A stretch of DNA of 64,000 bases from Taxillus chinensis (GCA_023512835.1 CM042091.1:2738553-2802552); one strand, 5' to 3'. Shown: positions 11,737 through 26,958, counted from the first letter of the stretch. Program-made: numbers and translations. The notes: generated by a model not told the origin, from the letters alone.

Positions 11737-12649
11737 GATTGTGATTGTCATCCATATTGGCTTTTAAAATTGACTTGGAAAAAGCCTTACAATCTTTGAA
11801 TTCTTTCCTGAATGATAGGTTATTTTCTGACAAGGAGAAATTGCAACCAATGGAAAGATTTGCGTGAACGCTTTGAAAAATTATTGGAACCCCACATTTG
11901 GGTCGCGTCATGTTCTTACTGTATGTTCACTTAAATTGGTAATTTGGTATTCAATTCTCTACTTTTGATAATTGTGCTTACTTCTTTACTTGTATTCCTG
12001 TCCGACTTTCATTCCTCTCGAGGAACTTTCTGAACCAGGTAGTCAGGTGTTTACTGATTGAACCATTTTCAGAATCAGGTTTGAATGAACAGGCAGGCAA
12101 GATGCTTTTTGAAAATTATGACGAGTATGGCAGGCATGCCAGGGGAGCTAATGTAATGTTTACTTAATTTTGAGTTCATGTTTGAACTTTCAGTCTTATC
12201 ATTTGGTGGTGCTTGTTGGAGTCTTTCAGAATTGATTTGGCATGCATGTGTAATCTTTACAGAATCTGAAAGACGACACTTTGACATTATATATTCAGTA
12301 GAGATTCATCCTACTCTGATATGTGACAGAATCTACTTACATTTGTAGGCGATATATCGGAACTCATGCTCTCGAGCCAAAACCGAAGTTTAAAACAGGC
12401 GCAATGCCTGAGTGGAATACTGTTCTGAATGCCGATCAGACAAACACTTTGGTTTTGAATCAGGTGCTGCAATCCCTCCCATTGGCAACCCCACTGGCTG
12501 CCAGAGTAGGACTTAGTGTTCATCCTGTGCCAATGGAGGGTGTTGGGACTTCGGGAGTAGCAGTGCAAAAGAAAGAAGAGGGGTCAAGAAAAGCTCAGGC
12601 CGACAAGATAAAAATAGATGCCAGAAAGAGAAGCTTGAAGAGATTATGA
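11737..12649 (+). pseudogene. UBC22: Decayed UBC22-type (E2 S) ubiquitin-conjugating enzyme gene
   Basis: UBC22/UBE2S enzymes extend ubiquitin chains. Three exon remnants are readable. Remnant A (to 11920) holds GYFLTR and then ATNGKICVNALKNYW, with the expected catalytic Cys in ICVN. Remnant B (12039-12142) holds [10 protein letters not shown] and [20 protein letters not shown]. Remnant C (12349-12649) holds IGTHALEPKPKFKTG and ends in the lysine-rich tail DARKRSLKRL before TGA. Lesions: about 11 bases are missing between 11835 and 11843, shifting the frame. The donor after remnant B is GG instead of GT at 12143. Exons for the N-terminal part of the UBC fold are absent or unreadable, with only faint traces from about 11737. 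The family has introns at the same points, so this is not a retrocopy. Confidence 0.83.
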
Positions 12650-13153
12650 AGCTGCGGGTAAAATGATTGAGTTGCCATCATGGAGTTTGTGGCTAAATAG
12701 CCTAAATTGCGATGCTTGTTGCTGGGAGGGGACGTGAACACAGCAGTAAAAGATAGTGTGATGCATGCATTACTTTTTCCCAATAATATTTATTGGGAAA
12801 TATTTCAGGGCTCCTTTTGTTTTCTGATTTTTTTTGCGCATCTAAAAGCTACCCGCGTGCTAGACTTCTTCCATGTACAGAGTGGCCGCAGAGGATGAGA
12901 GGGAACAACTGTTTGAATTGCATTTTGCTTTCACAGTAGACTTGTCAGATTGCTAACTACGAATACACAGTGTGACTTGCCAAGACAGTTGGGCATACCC
13001 GATCCAATATGCATTTGAATGGCAAGTTACCTTCAATGGGTGAGATCTCAGATTTGACAAATCCAAGCTTAAATCCAGTTCTTCACCTAATTCCCCAACA
13101 ATACTTCAACACAAGTTGCTGATCAAGCTAATTTGTTGCATTATATTGATTCT

Positions 13154-13154
<1 letters not shown>
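12650..13154. other. Downstream flank of the UBC22 pseudogene, no gene seen
   Basis: Mixed-composition sequence, possibly the former 3' untranslated region. It ends at a TA microsatellite. The short ORFs here overlap on both strands and show no motif. Confidence 0.5.

Positions 13155-13211
<57 letters not shown>
13155..13211. repeat. (TA)n microsatellite
   Basis: About 28 TA units lie 124 bases downstream of the stop codon of the STIG1-like gene. Confidence 0.95.
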
Positions 13212-13214
<3 letters not shown>

Positions 13215-13334
13215 CTCATATAATGATTTTAAAATTTTGAAAAAGGAAATTTACCCAATAATGCTATCCATCCATTGAGAGGAAAACAAACAACAAAAAA
13301 TACACAAGCTGTGAACGAAAAATAACATATCCGT

Positions 13335-13856
13335 TCAAAATTGTGGATGTGCCACCACTGCTGCTGAAGGTGGTTGATTGGCCAAGTGCGTCCCAAGCAT
13401 GGACAGACTACGCTGCTGGGGTGGCAATGGAAGCGGACGAGCATACCCACACATGCCAAAGGAGCACCACACCAGTGAAGGGCAGTTGTTCCCACACTCC
13501 CCGCAATTGGAGTGGTCCACGCTTGTATCGACGCATGTGCCCCCACAACATTGCAGGGGGAAGGGGCATCTTGCTCCGCACGAACCACAGTTGTAAACAT
13601 CCGAACCAACATCCACACAGCGGTTCTTGCAGCACGCCATTCTCGTTCCAGGCTCGCGTCCTTTGATGCAGACTAACGGCCTCCTCGAGCACCCGGTGCT
13701 TCGCCGTCTTTGTGTCCTTTGGAGCCATAGCGACGAGTCTGTTGTCGAATGTTTTTGAGTGTCTGATGGGGTGGTTGGGTTTGCTTGCGCCATCATGATG
13801 ATCAGGATTAACAAGAGCAAGGCAATGGTTAATAGAGGGCCATGGGGAAGAAGCAT
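13335..13856 (-). CDS. STIG1-like cysteine-rich secreted protein
   Basis: A single-exon gene of 173 codons. Residues 1-24 form a signal peptide: a leucine/isoleucine-rich core followed by MAQA. A short polar linker with a basic stretch (QRTQRRRS, about 47-54) leads to the STIG1 domain at about 56-138 with 16 cysteines, including CCKNRC, NCGSCGARC, QCCGGTC, NCGECGNNC and CSFGMCGYA. This spacing is diagnostic of the stigma-specific STIG1 family, which includes GRIM REAPER. Members are apoplastic and act in pollen-stigma interaction or cell-death signalling. The tail (about 140-173) is longer and more proline-rich than in many members. The first ATG gives the signal peptide, so it was chosen. 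The precise role is unknown. Confidence 0.9.
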   Translation of the reverse strand: MLLPHGPLLTIALLLLILIIMMAQANPTTPSDTQKHSTTDSSLWLQRTQRRRSTGCSRRPLVCIKGREPGTRMACCKNRCVDVGSDVYNCGSCGARCPFPLQCCGGTCVDTSVDHSNCGECGNNCPSLVWCSFGMCGYARPLPLPPQQRSLSMLGTHLANQPPSAAVVAHPQF

Positions 13857-14024
13857 TGTGTGAAGGTGGAGGATGAAAGTCCTGTAGGGAAGGGGCTTAA
13901 GAAGGCATAGGCGTAATGGTCGGTTGCTTGTAAAGACGTAGTTAGTTTATGAGGGAGAGAGAGAGATAATGTTTTTTCTCACGTTGAGGCACTGTTTCTA
14001 ATTTGCTTGGTGGTCTTTCATCGT

Positions 14025-14078
14025 GATTTAAAAAGTACTTAAGTACATGCTGATTTAAAAAGTACTTAGATACATGCC
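14025..14078. repeat. Two tandem 27-bp units upstream of the STIG1-like gene
   Basis: The unit starts gatttaaaaagtactta and ends acatgc. Copies at 14025-14051 and 14052-14078 differ at three positions. They lie 169-222 bases upstream of the start codon of the STIG1-like gene, in its likely promoter. Confidence 0.8.
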
Positions 14079-14079
14079 A

Positions 14080-17678
<3,599 letters not shown>

Positions 17679-18176
17679 TTCAGGCTTTATTTGTGATTTT
17701 GACTACAATGATGTCCCCAATTTATGAATATTTATAACTAACAAAATATAAGTGCGGAAATTAAATTAGAATAACACATACATCAAACTATAAAATGCAT
17801 GCCCTGGAAAGTTACTACTTGAACTGTTTGTAATTTATTCCATATCCTTTTTTACTTAAACCAAAAAAATATTATGTGGACCCAATTGGGCATATATATT
17901 ATAACGTGATGTATCAATATATCTACTAGTGTGAACATCTTATAGTTGATCAGATTAACTTTTCTTATGCCAATTTAATTCACTAATGAGGCATTAACTG
18001 GTTTAATGTGTCAAATTTCAATTGTTTAAATCCTAACTGGAGTAGTGATCTAAACCATTAATTTTGTTTTCCCAGTTGAACACACAATAGCTATAATTGT
18101 AGAGATTAAAATTGTCCGCGTGACAAGACAAGCATGCCACGCTCAAGGAAAAATCCCCAAAATATTGTTAGGATGA

Positions 18177-18230
18177 GGATTTGAACCTGTGACCTCCCTA
18201 TATGCAATATATAACTCAACAATTAGGCTA
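18177..18230 (-). ncRNA. tRNA-like Pol III promoter remnant, possible SINE head
   Basis: Read on the minus strand, TAGCCTAATTG (18220-18230) fits the A box and GGTTCAAATCC (18177-18187) fits the B box, with about 32 bases between them, as in a tRNA gene. No cloverleaf was confirmed, and the surrounding stems do not pair well. A decayed tRNA gene or the head of a tRNA-derived SINE are the main options. Confidence 0.4.
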
Positions 18231-18468
18231 AAATATTTTTATTATATATTTTTATATATTTAATATATATATATATATACACTTATAATATAACATAAAT
18301 AATTTAAAAAGGAATAAAACTATTTTTATATAATTAATATTATATACTTATATATAACTATTATTATCATACTAATATACTATATAATTATAAATTATAT
18401 CACTTTCTTATATTTTATATTAAAATATTATTATTACTTTTAATAAATGATTATTTTTATTTAAATAT

Positions 18469-19727
18469 AAGTATATATACTTTGTGAGTGATATTATTTT
18501 TAAAATAAAACATTTACTCATTATTATTATTATTAGTTGTGCTATTTTTGCTATTAATATTATTTATATATTAAAATTTAAATATATATATATATATATA
18601 TATATACTAATTATGTAAATATAGTAAATAATATTCATTTATGATATATATAATAGTTATCAACAAATTTTTTAACATGAGTTATTAAACTTTAGATATT
18701 CAATAATTATCATATTATTTATGTTATATGTATATTGTTATATAATTATCACTATATATATGCATGTATACATTCTAATTAATAAGTAATAATTGGAGTA
18801 GCTAATAGTGATAATCTAAGTAATATAATTATCATCGATAATAAGTGATAATATGAGTAGTGATAATCTAACTAATATAATTATATATTTTGGTTATCAT
18901 AATACTTGTATTATAATCAATACAATAGTCCGAGAAATCATATTTATCCAACTTATTTCCTTTAACGTAATTAAAATGATCAATAATACATTATTTATTA
19001 CTTTTAACCCAAATATAAAATGCATACTATCAAAAATCAAAACTCACTCTCACCATATATTTTATATTATATCAAAATAGTCAGTATTATTTAATTAACT
19101 AATAACATTGATTATAATTATAATACAGTATATATATATATATAATTTCATATTTAATAATTAATTTTATACAAAAATAATTATATTATTTATTATTTTA
19201 ATTACATTAAGATAAATAAGTTGAATAAATACAACTTTTCAAACTATTGTATTGTTATGACACAAGTAATATGATAACCAGAATATATAATTATATTAGT
19301 TATGTTATTACTACTCATATTATCGCTTATTTACTTAGATTATCACAACTCATATTATCACTTATTATTGATGATAATTATATTACTTAGATTATCACAA
19401 CTCGCTACTTAAATTATTACTTATTAATTAGAATTTATGCATGCATAATTGCATATATATAGTAATAACTATATAACTATATATATAATATAAATAATAT
19501 AATAATTATTGAGTATCTAAAGTTTAATAACTCGTGTTAAAAAGTTTGTCGATAACTATTATATATATTGTAAATGAATATTATTTACTATATTTACATA
19601 ATTAGTGTATATATTTAAAATCTAACATATAAATAATATTAATAGCAAAAATAGTATAACTAATAATAATAATAATAAGTAAATATTTTATTTTAAAAAT
19701 AATATCACTCACAAAGTATATATACTT
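18469..19727. mobile_element. Large AT-rich inverted repeat (foldback-like element)
   Basis: Bases from about 18469 to 18930 recur in inverse orientation at about 19241-19727. Weaker homology continues inward, leaving a unique centre of under about 250 bases. Long matches include GTGAGTGATATTATTTTTAA near the outer ends, and stretches covering ttgctattaatattattta, agttattaaactttagata and ataataagtgataatatgag. The outermost bases on both sides read AAGTATATATACTT. The arms also contain internal copies of a short GTGATAATCTAA motif. The single plus-strand ORF within it is AT-driven and not a gene. Confidence 0.85.
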
Positions 19728-20349
19728 GTGTTTTATACAAAGCTTAATGGACTTTTTGGTCCCTTCACTTAGAAATTAGAATCCTCTACAATTACTGTAT
19801 GGTGCATAATTAAAACTGCGTAGTTTGATATTTTTTTATATCAAAACTACACTGTTTTGATATAAAGTTTAAAAAAAACATTAAAATGATGTAGTTTTAA
19901 GGGACTACACTATGCAGTAAACGTTAAGGATTTGAACTCTTCGCTCAATGATGTTTTTTTTATTGTTAAATACTTAAAGTGGGTTCTCTTGGCTTATGTG
20001 ACATGGGTTTGTTTTTGTTATATGGATATCCTCTTTTCACAAAACACAACATGAAAAATAAGAAGAAGAAAATCTAACCACAAACCAATTTTAAAAACAA
20101 TACAGTAAACACCATGATTAGTTTGATTTCATCAAGGATGTACAACATGGGTAAGTTTGATTTGTTTCAGTGCATCTATTAAAAAACAAAAACAATAACA
20201 ACATTTCCCTTGGACTTCTATCATGATTTGTCTAATTTTTAACACCCAAGCTGCTAAACTACAGAAAATCCAAAACAAAAAAAGAGTAAAGAGTCATGAT
20301 TTTATGCTATCAACTATTGTGAAAATTTTAATTTAACATGTAATATAGA
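19728..20349. other. Intergenic DNA, no gene seen
   Basis: AT-rich sequence. Around 19838-19900 there is a short imperfect inverted repeat around aaaactac/gtagttt. No supportable feature. Confidence 0.55.
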
Positions 20350-20825
20350 GCATGTTTAGTGTTAGAATTCAATTTTATGTTTTCAAAAATAGTTTTTCCA
20401 AAACTATATTCAAAAATTATTTTCATATGAATTGAAACACATGTTATTTGTTTGGCAATAATTTTCAAAGGAAATAACTTTGTTCTAGAACTGTTCATCC
20501 ATCATCTTCTTCTCTTTTATCCTTCAGATCTGTTCCATCCCCTCATTTTCTATTATTGTAGGGACGGAGGTAGGTCGCGAGAGGGGAGGGGTTTGAGGAA
20601 AAGATGGAGGGAGTCGTCACAGTGGCTGCGGGAGGGGGAGGGGGGCATCGCAAGGTAAGACAGCGTTGGAGGAGAGAGAAAAATAGAAAATACGAGAAAA
20701 CATTCAGAACACATTTCATGTTTTCTGTATTTGAGTACTACTTGTTTTCAAAAATAAAAAACTGTCAAACAACAAATGCAGAGTATTTTCTAAAAAAAAC
20801 AAAAAGGCAAGTGTCAAACATAGCC
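20350..20825. mobile_element. Non-autonomous element, GC-core family copy 1
   Basis: The outer ends form an imperfect inverted repeat (GCATGTTTAGTG on the left; GCTATGTTTGACAC read from the right). Inner segments contain the phrases ttttcaaaa and tgttttctgtatt shared with the copies at 37200-37898 and 43353-43811. The core at about 20560-20670 is G-rich. The ORFs through the core (68 and 90 codons) are low-complexity and probably non-coding. Confidence 0.6.
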
Positions 20826-23800
20826 ATTAAAGATTGTTTGATTTATACTTTTCAAATCACGTGGTTTGAAGTGTGAAAACCCATGACCATATTTTTTTGT
20901 TCGTATTTTTACGCTCATAATTAAAGTTTTAATTTAAAAAAACGAGTGAGTATTTTGAAAATAAATTTCAATTGTTTTTTATTGTGAAATCTAAAATTTT
21001 TGTGTTAGATATAATTTTTTCTCTTTTCTGTACTTGATTACTCAAACATAGTATATTCCTTTGTTTTTTTACAAGTTTTGCATGACCTGGTTTTAAAGAA
21101 AATTCTTTTTAAAATATATTCACTTTTACCATATTTTTTCCTTACAAAATAAGGGTTGAAATTTCAACTTCAATAAAGTTTTAAGTTATGAAATTTAAAT
21201 ACAAAATTGGAAACACATACCAAACATTCTCTTTTTTTATTTAAATTTTAAATTTTCAAACATATCATTTTAAAGAAAATGTTAAAATTAATGCACTCAT
21301 AGTTTTTAAAAATTTATAATATGATGAATGAAATTATCAAACTTTATTAACTATAGATTTTAGCATGTTTTAATATATATGTATGTAATATTATTTAAAC
21401 ACGACTGTTTCATGTCAATCGTATGTAAATTTTGAAAACTACTACGTTCAAGCGTCGACTGGACTACTTAAAACAAGTGATTCAATCAAGGTGCCACGTG
21501 GGCAACAGCACTTGCACTTATGCTTTTACATAAATTTTATATTCCATCTTACAAATTTCAATCCACGGTGCCTTTTAAAAAATAAAAAAGCTCAAAATTC
21601 CAACTCAATCAAAAAAATAAAAAATCCTCAATCTCAATGACCCTTATCCAAAGTCGGCACTCATCTTTATCTTAGAATGATAGGTCATTTAGTAAAATGA
21701 TATTATTTTTAAAAATAATATATTAGATTAATTTAAAAGTATTTATGAATAATAAAGAATAATATGTGATTATAGTTTATAAGAATAATTGTATTTTAAA
21801 TAAATATTAAATTTAATTAAATGTAAATAAATAAATTATCGCATACAAATACTTCTATACTCCAATCAAAATTTGTTATAATAAATTTAGGCATATTTAT
21901 TTATGATATTTTAACGATAATTTTGACTCCCCCCATCTTGATCCTAGCTAGATCTGTCGTCACTCCTCCATGTGCATGAAAAAGTCCAGCCATTAGTAAA
22001 TTGCGTTCCATCGCGTACATTGCTTGCATGGTTACTCGTACATACAATTGTCGACGTAGACGTAACGGAAGATGTCGACGCAGACGTAGACGTAGACGTA
22101 GACTCGAAAAGTGGATGATGTCAGCAAGTAATTGTTTGAGCTGGAACCCATGATCGACATGTCAGTCATCTGTCTGCATGCAGTTGCTTAAAGCAACTCT
22201 AGTCCTTGCTGTTCTCTCATCACTTGTCCTTTTTTTTCATTTTAAATTAATATTCGATATTAATTTTGATTGCCAATTTCAATAACTTGTCAATTAAAAC
22301 CCACTACTGGCCATCCTTGGATATTTCTAAAGCCTCTTGCCGGCCGCATTGAGCGTTGAGGACTGATCAGGATTCATGGTTTAGGTTTATAATTTTTACT
22401 TTACACGGAGGTTTCTTGTCATCAGAATGTAAGCATCTCATCTTCTGCATATGGAAAAGTAATAAAACAGGAGAAAGAAAAGGAAATATGGTATGAATTT
22501 TGGAGCTTAGTATATACCCCACCAAAAATAGGACAGCAAGATAAAACACTAAAGGCCCTTTTTCTTATTAAACAAAACAAAGTTTTACAAGTTAATTAGT
22601 AGTGAATTTATTTATAGAAGTTATCAAAGTTTGAGCAATTTTGAGCTTAAAATCATATCTGGAGGCACGTCAAAATTTGTTGTCATTTTAATCTATTTCA
22701 TCATCTATCTTGTCTAAGTGATTGTGTCATTAATTACTTTTTGAATTTCAAATTACTTCAACTATTTTAAAATAGAATATTACATTTCCCAATCTCACGA
22801 GATAAACAGTGAAGAAGATATTGGGAAAAGGCATAAAAGGTCTACTTCTCAAGTGTTTGAGTGAATCAACTTTTAGTCAATTGATATCTCACCCTTAAAT
22901 TAATAAAGACATCATGGGTTGACAGCTATGTTTAGGATTTTCTTGAACTATATTTTCAAGGGTAAAGTGTTTTATTGAAAAGTGATTTTTCAATATTATA
23001 AGCATTTCCGTTATTTACTTAGATTATAAAATGGACGAAAACGTTTTTACCATATTTTTAAAAAGTAGTTGTTTGGAGGGTAAAAATGAACATTAAAGAA
23101 TGCTGAAAAACAATAATTTAAAATTTAAAATTATTTTTTATCAACAAATGATTTATGTAACCGGCTCGTTGTAGCTGATGTGGAGATCATAATATTTTTC
23201 CTTTTTCTTATTTCACTAATGATCCAAATGCTATTATGCCATTATTACAGTTATCCTTCAGTTATACAACTCCGATTATACATACCAATATACCATTACT
23301 CTTTTTTATATGATACACAAAAAATGACTTTTTCTTTTATATAATTTCTACCAGGTGTTGATTTTAAATTGGCCAGTACGAAAATTCATTTTTCATGGCC
23401 CTATAGGAAATTATTAGAGTGTGCTCGAGTTCAAAATTTATTTGAGAGTTTAAAATTTGTTTCTGAGGATGTTCAAAATTATATTTTTTCCCAATAATAT
23501 TTATATAAAACAATTCCTTCAGCTTTTTTAAAAATTAGATCATGCAGTTACACACCCTCATATACACGAAAGCTATTTTCCATGAGCTCTTTTTTTGAAG
23601 AACTAGATGGGAATATGAGATTATTGTGATTTGCTAACCTCATCAGATTGAAATGCAGGGATAAGATTAAAATTTAGAACGACTTGTTGTAGGCCTGTCA
23701 ACAGATTTGGGTCTAGGCTCCAATTAGAATACAAATAATTTATTCGGATTTAGTATGACTAATATCAATCCGATAATTATCCAAATCTCAATTATAATAC

Positions 23801-25029
23801 ATTTTATATTTAAAAATTAATTAATTAAGTGTGTTTGTTGTAAGTTTATTAGTTTTCTAATGAAATTTATATTTATTTATATACCAAAATAATACTCTAT
23901 TCGACCCAATAATCCTTAACGATTCAACTCGGATCAGGCTAATTCCAACTCGAATCAAACCCGTTAATAGGTCTAGCTGGCTCATTCTAACATTATGTTA
24001 TCCTAATTATTTCTAATATATTTAAAAGAATAATTCTAATATTTAGTTTCATATTTTCATTTGTAATTAGGATTATCATAGGGAACAATATACGAATAAG
24101 AGTACGTTTTCAGATTGATTTAGATTATGATACTTGGTAAACAAATATTGGCTTTCTTTTAATGGTTGTCAAGATGTTTATGATTTTTTTTATGACTATT
24201 TAATTTATATAATATTGGCAATAAATCCAATAAGGCGTGGAGATCGATGCCTATGTCATCAGAGAATTTTCAACATTAATCTCTTTTTCTTCTTTGTTTA
24301 TAGAAAGCTTTTCACAAGGAAAAAGTCATTTTATAACTTCAATTAATATTATGCTATTTATTTTATCTTTATTATTATTAAAATAATATTTTAAAAAAAT
24401 TATTTATTTTATTAAGATGAAAGAGAAAAAAATCATGTGATATGAAAAATATATATATTTACTTTTCACAAATAAAATTAATGATAACATTTCTCAGTTG
24501 AAAGAACTAAAAATATATTTAAGTAATATTTTTGAATTTGACTCTTTAATTTTTAAAAATATATATATATTACGAGCCCTCAACCGGATGGTACCTTATT
24601 AAAAACACAGCTTACACCTACAATTCACCTAACGTTGCCATGTATTCATAAAATGATTTAAATAGGAAGGCCACCACGCAGCAGTGAAGACAAAGACTTG
24701 GGTGCCGACGTGCCGTAGTATTCGTCAACCCCATTACTGCCTTGCACGTTCTGGTACTGTACACTGTTATTGTGTCTCGCCCACCCTGAGAGGAGGACTA
24801 GGCACGTGTGCGAGGAGCCTCAGTGAAGCCAGAGCCACTGACACCGGTAAATAAATCCGGCCACGCCATGCAGACTGTTGCGGGAATTATTATTTTTTTG
24901 GCCTCCCCTCCTAACTTCGGTCGGTTCTGAAAAATGTTCATCCAAAGAATCTTCGGTTCTGAAAATGTTTCCTATGATGTTTGGCAATCTATTTATCTAA
25001 ATATTGATATATTATTTCTTTATTTAAAG
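20826..25029. other. Gene-free stretch with minor repeats
   Basis: No gene is supported. Bases 22050-22106 contain several GACGTA/GACGCA units. Bases 23690-23975 have ends resembling hAT inverted repeats (TAGGCCTGTCAAC on the left; TAGACCTATTAAC read from the right) but no target duplication was seen. Bases 24660-24900 are GC-richer, with an ACGTG core in ggcacgtgtg, but no open frame. Confidence 0.5.
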
Positions 25030-25826
25030 TAGGGGTGCACAACGAATATCCGCCCCCAACCCGCTATTCGCTCCGCTCCCGCTATTCGCTCCGCTCACGC
25101 TATGCGGGGTGAGTTATCCCGCCTAGGCAAAAGCGGGGTGCGGTTTTTAAACTTGACACACTACCCCAGGCGGGGACGGGGAGCGATAATAGGTAGCGGG
25201 GTACCCCGCCCCGCCTAATTTTAATAATATTTATTTATAATTTTATAATATTTTAAATATTATTATTTAACTATTTTTATGATTTTTTTATATTTTTAAA
25301 TGATATTTATTATTGTAAAATTAAATTATTTTTTATAATTTTTAAGTTAAAAATGATGTAGAAATTTGATTTAAGTCAAAATTATTGATATGGACAAATC
25401 AAATAAAAAACGATAATAAGATGCGGGCAAATCGAACCTTATTCGCAGACACATTAAAGAACGGTATATCGTGTCACGTCTATATATGGAACGTGATACA
25501 ATCTTAAAAATTTAATCTACTGCCTAAGCGAAAACAAAAGACGGTAATAGGTTGATTCCGCCCCCGATAGGACTCGAATTACTCCTATCAACTGCTTCGT
25601 GAAGCCTTTAAAAGGCAAGATTGTCTTAAGAGAAAAATCAATAAAAGCCGATAGCGGGGTGCGGGCGGATGAAGCCTCTCCCCACTTACCCCGCTATAAG
25701 ACGGGGTACCCCGCCCCGCCTACACATGAGGCAGGGTACGATTTTAAAATTTTATTACCCGCCTAGGCGGGGGCGGGGTACGGTAATAGGTAGACTCCGC
25801 CCCCGCTATGGCGGGTAGCACCCCTA
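25030..25826. mobile_element. hAT-type non-autonomous transposon with exact 8-bp target duplication
   Basis: The element starts TAGGGGTGC and ends GCACCCCTA, a perfect 9-bp terminal inverted repeat with further GC-rich imperfect matching (CCGCCCCC near each end). ATTTAAAG flanks both sides (25022-25029 and 25827-25834), the 8-bp duplication typical of hAT insertions. The 797-bp interior has no transposase frame. Its subterminal regions are crowded with variants of gcggggta and ccccgcc, in contrast to an AT-rich middle. Confidence 0.9.
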
Positions 25827-26069
25827 ATTTAAAGTTTAACTCATGGATACAATAAAATATATATCTTATATAACAATTCTATTATATAATACTAACGGTA
25901 CATACAAAATATAATAGATTTATTTATTTTAACAAATTACTCTAATAAATTTTCTATCTCATTTTTTACTTGTAAAAATTACTATTGTTACTTTTAAAAT
26001 AAGAGTAACTATTCATTCTTTATTTATTATTATATTATTCTTTTCTCCCCTTACAACTTCAACCTTTTT

Positions 26070-26330
26070 TATTAACTCTAACTCAAACAATTCAAGTAAT
26101 TAATTAAAAAAATCAAAAATAAGTATAAATCACTAATATTAATGTTTATAATTCTCAATAGCCAATAATTTGAATGATCTAAATACATCCAAATACAAGA
26201 CTTATTTATAGTCAAACTAATTAATAACTAAGAATTGAAAACCTAATATAATTAAGAAACTAAAGTAAAACACTAAAATACCTTAATATGGATTAAATAA
26301 AGAAAAATAATAAAAACAAAAAGACTTCTA
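26070..26330. repeat. Dispersed repeat, copy 1 (partner at 36455-36705)
   Basis: The two stretches run in the same orientation with shared blocks such as caaacaattcaagtaattaa, aggaattgaaaa/agaattgaaaac and cctaatataattaagaaact-like sequence. Their composition fits an LTR or other retrotransposon fragment. No boundaries or coding sequence are visible. Confidence 0.65.
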
Positions 26331-26560
26331 ATAAACAAATAAAAATAAATATTATAAGAGTTTCAACGATAAAAGATATCATGTGCAACATGATATGCGC
26401 ACATAGCAATGTACGTATCACTCGTCACAACCAGCAGCTCCGTACTAGCATGCCATGTGAGTACGGGTTGACATTGGCATGCCATGCAGACACTGGCACG
26501 GCACAAACTGTCTCTATCTCTTGATACAAGTAAGTCTCATCACTATCCAACCCCCAACCA

Positions 26561-26958
26561 ATGGTGGCTTTCGCATTTTATAGGACTGACAACCTTGGCC
26601 CTTCTGAAGTCATTGCCATCAAGCCACATAACAACAACATCATAGTGGCGTTGAGCCTCGACGACAACACCATGGACGACGAATACACCTACTTTGACTA
26701 GGCCTTGGTTGACTCGTGAGTTTCCACGCTGTCACTTTGCTCACCCAAATCATCATCGAGTACAGCTTAGACAACATTGACATCGATTACGAGCACTTTC
26801 GATCCATTTCAATGAAGTCCAAAGCGAATATCTTCGAGGCGGAGGAATTAGAGCTAGATCCAACCACGATAGTGAAGAGCATGTTGACCAGCACGCAGAA
26901 GACGAACCCTAGATCTGGAGAAGAAGCTAGGTTGTCAAGAGATGTGGGGAAAAAATAG
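26561..26958 (+). pseudogene. GH18 (class V chitinase-like / narbonin-type) gene remnant
   Basis: The first frame reads DNLGPSEVIAIK and IIVALSLDD and ends in EYTYFD before an in-frame TAG at about 26698. After a second stop and a frameshift near 26715, the next frame reads VTLLTQIIIEY followed by DNIDIDYEHF. The latter is the GH18 strand-4 motif DxxDxDxE, with its catalytic glutamate kept. The order and spacing match plant GH18 proteins (RuBisCO-associated and narbonin-like proteins). Here GG of the usual LSLGG has become DD. Sequence after EHFRS no longer looks like GH18. Two stops, a frameshift and a missing C-terminal half show that this is a decayed copy. Confidence 0.8.

Noticed and set aside
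13229..13728. Other frames over the STIG1-like gene, including a 129-codon minus-strand frame
   Set aside because: Shadows of the true frame, which has the signal peptide and the cysteine pattern.
23690..23975. Another hAT-like element
   Set aside because: The ends look right but the eight flanking bases do not match, so only a note is kept in the intergenic entry.
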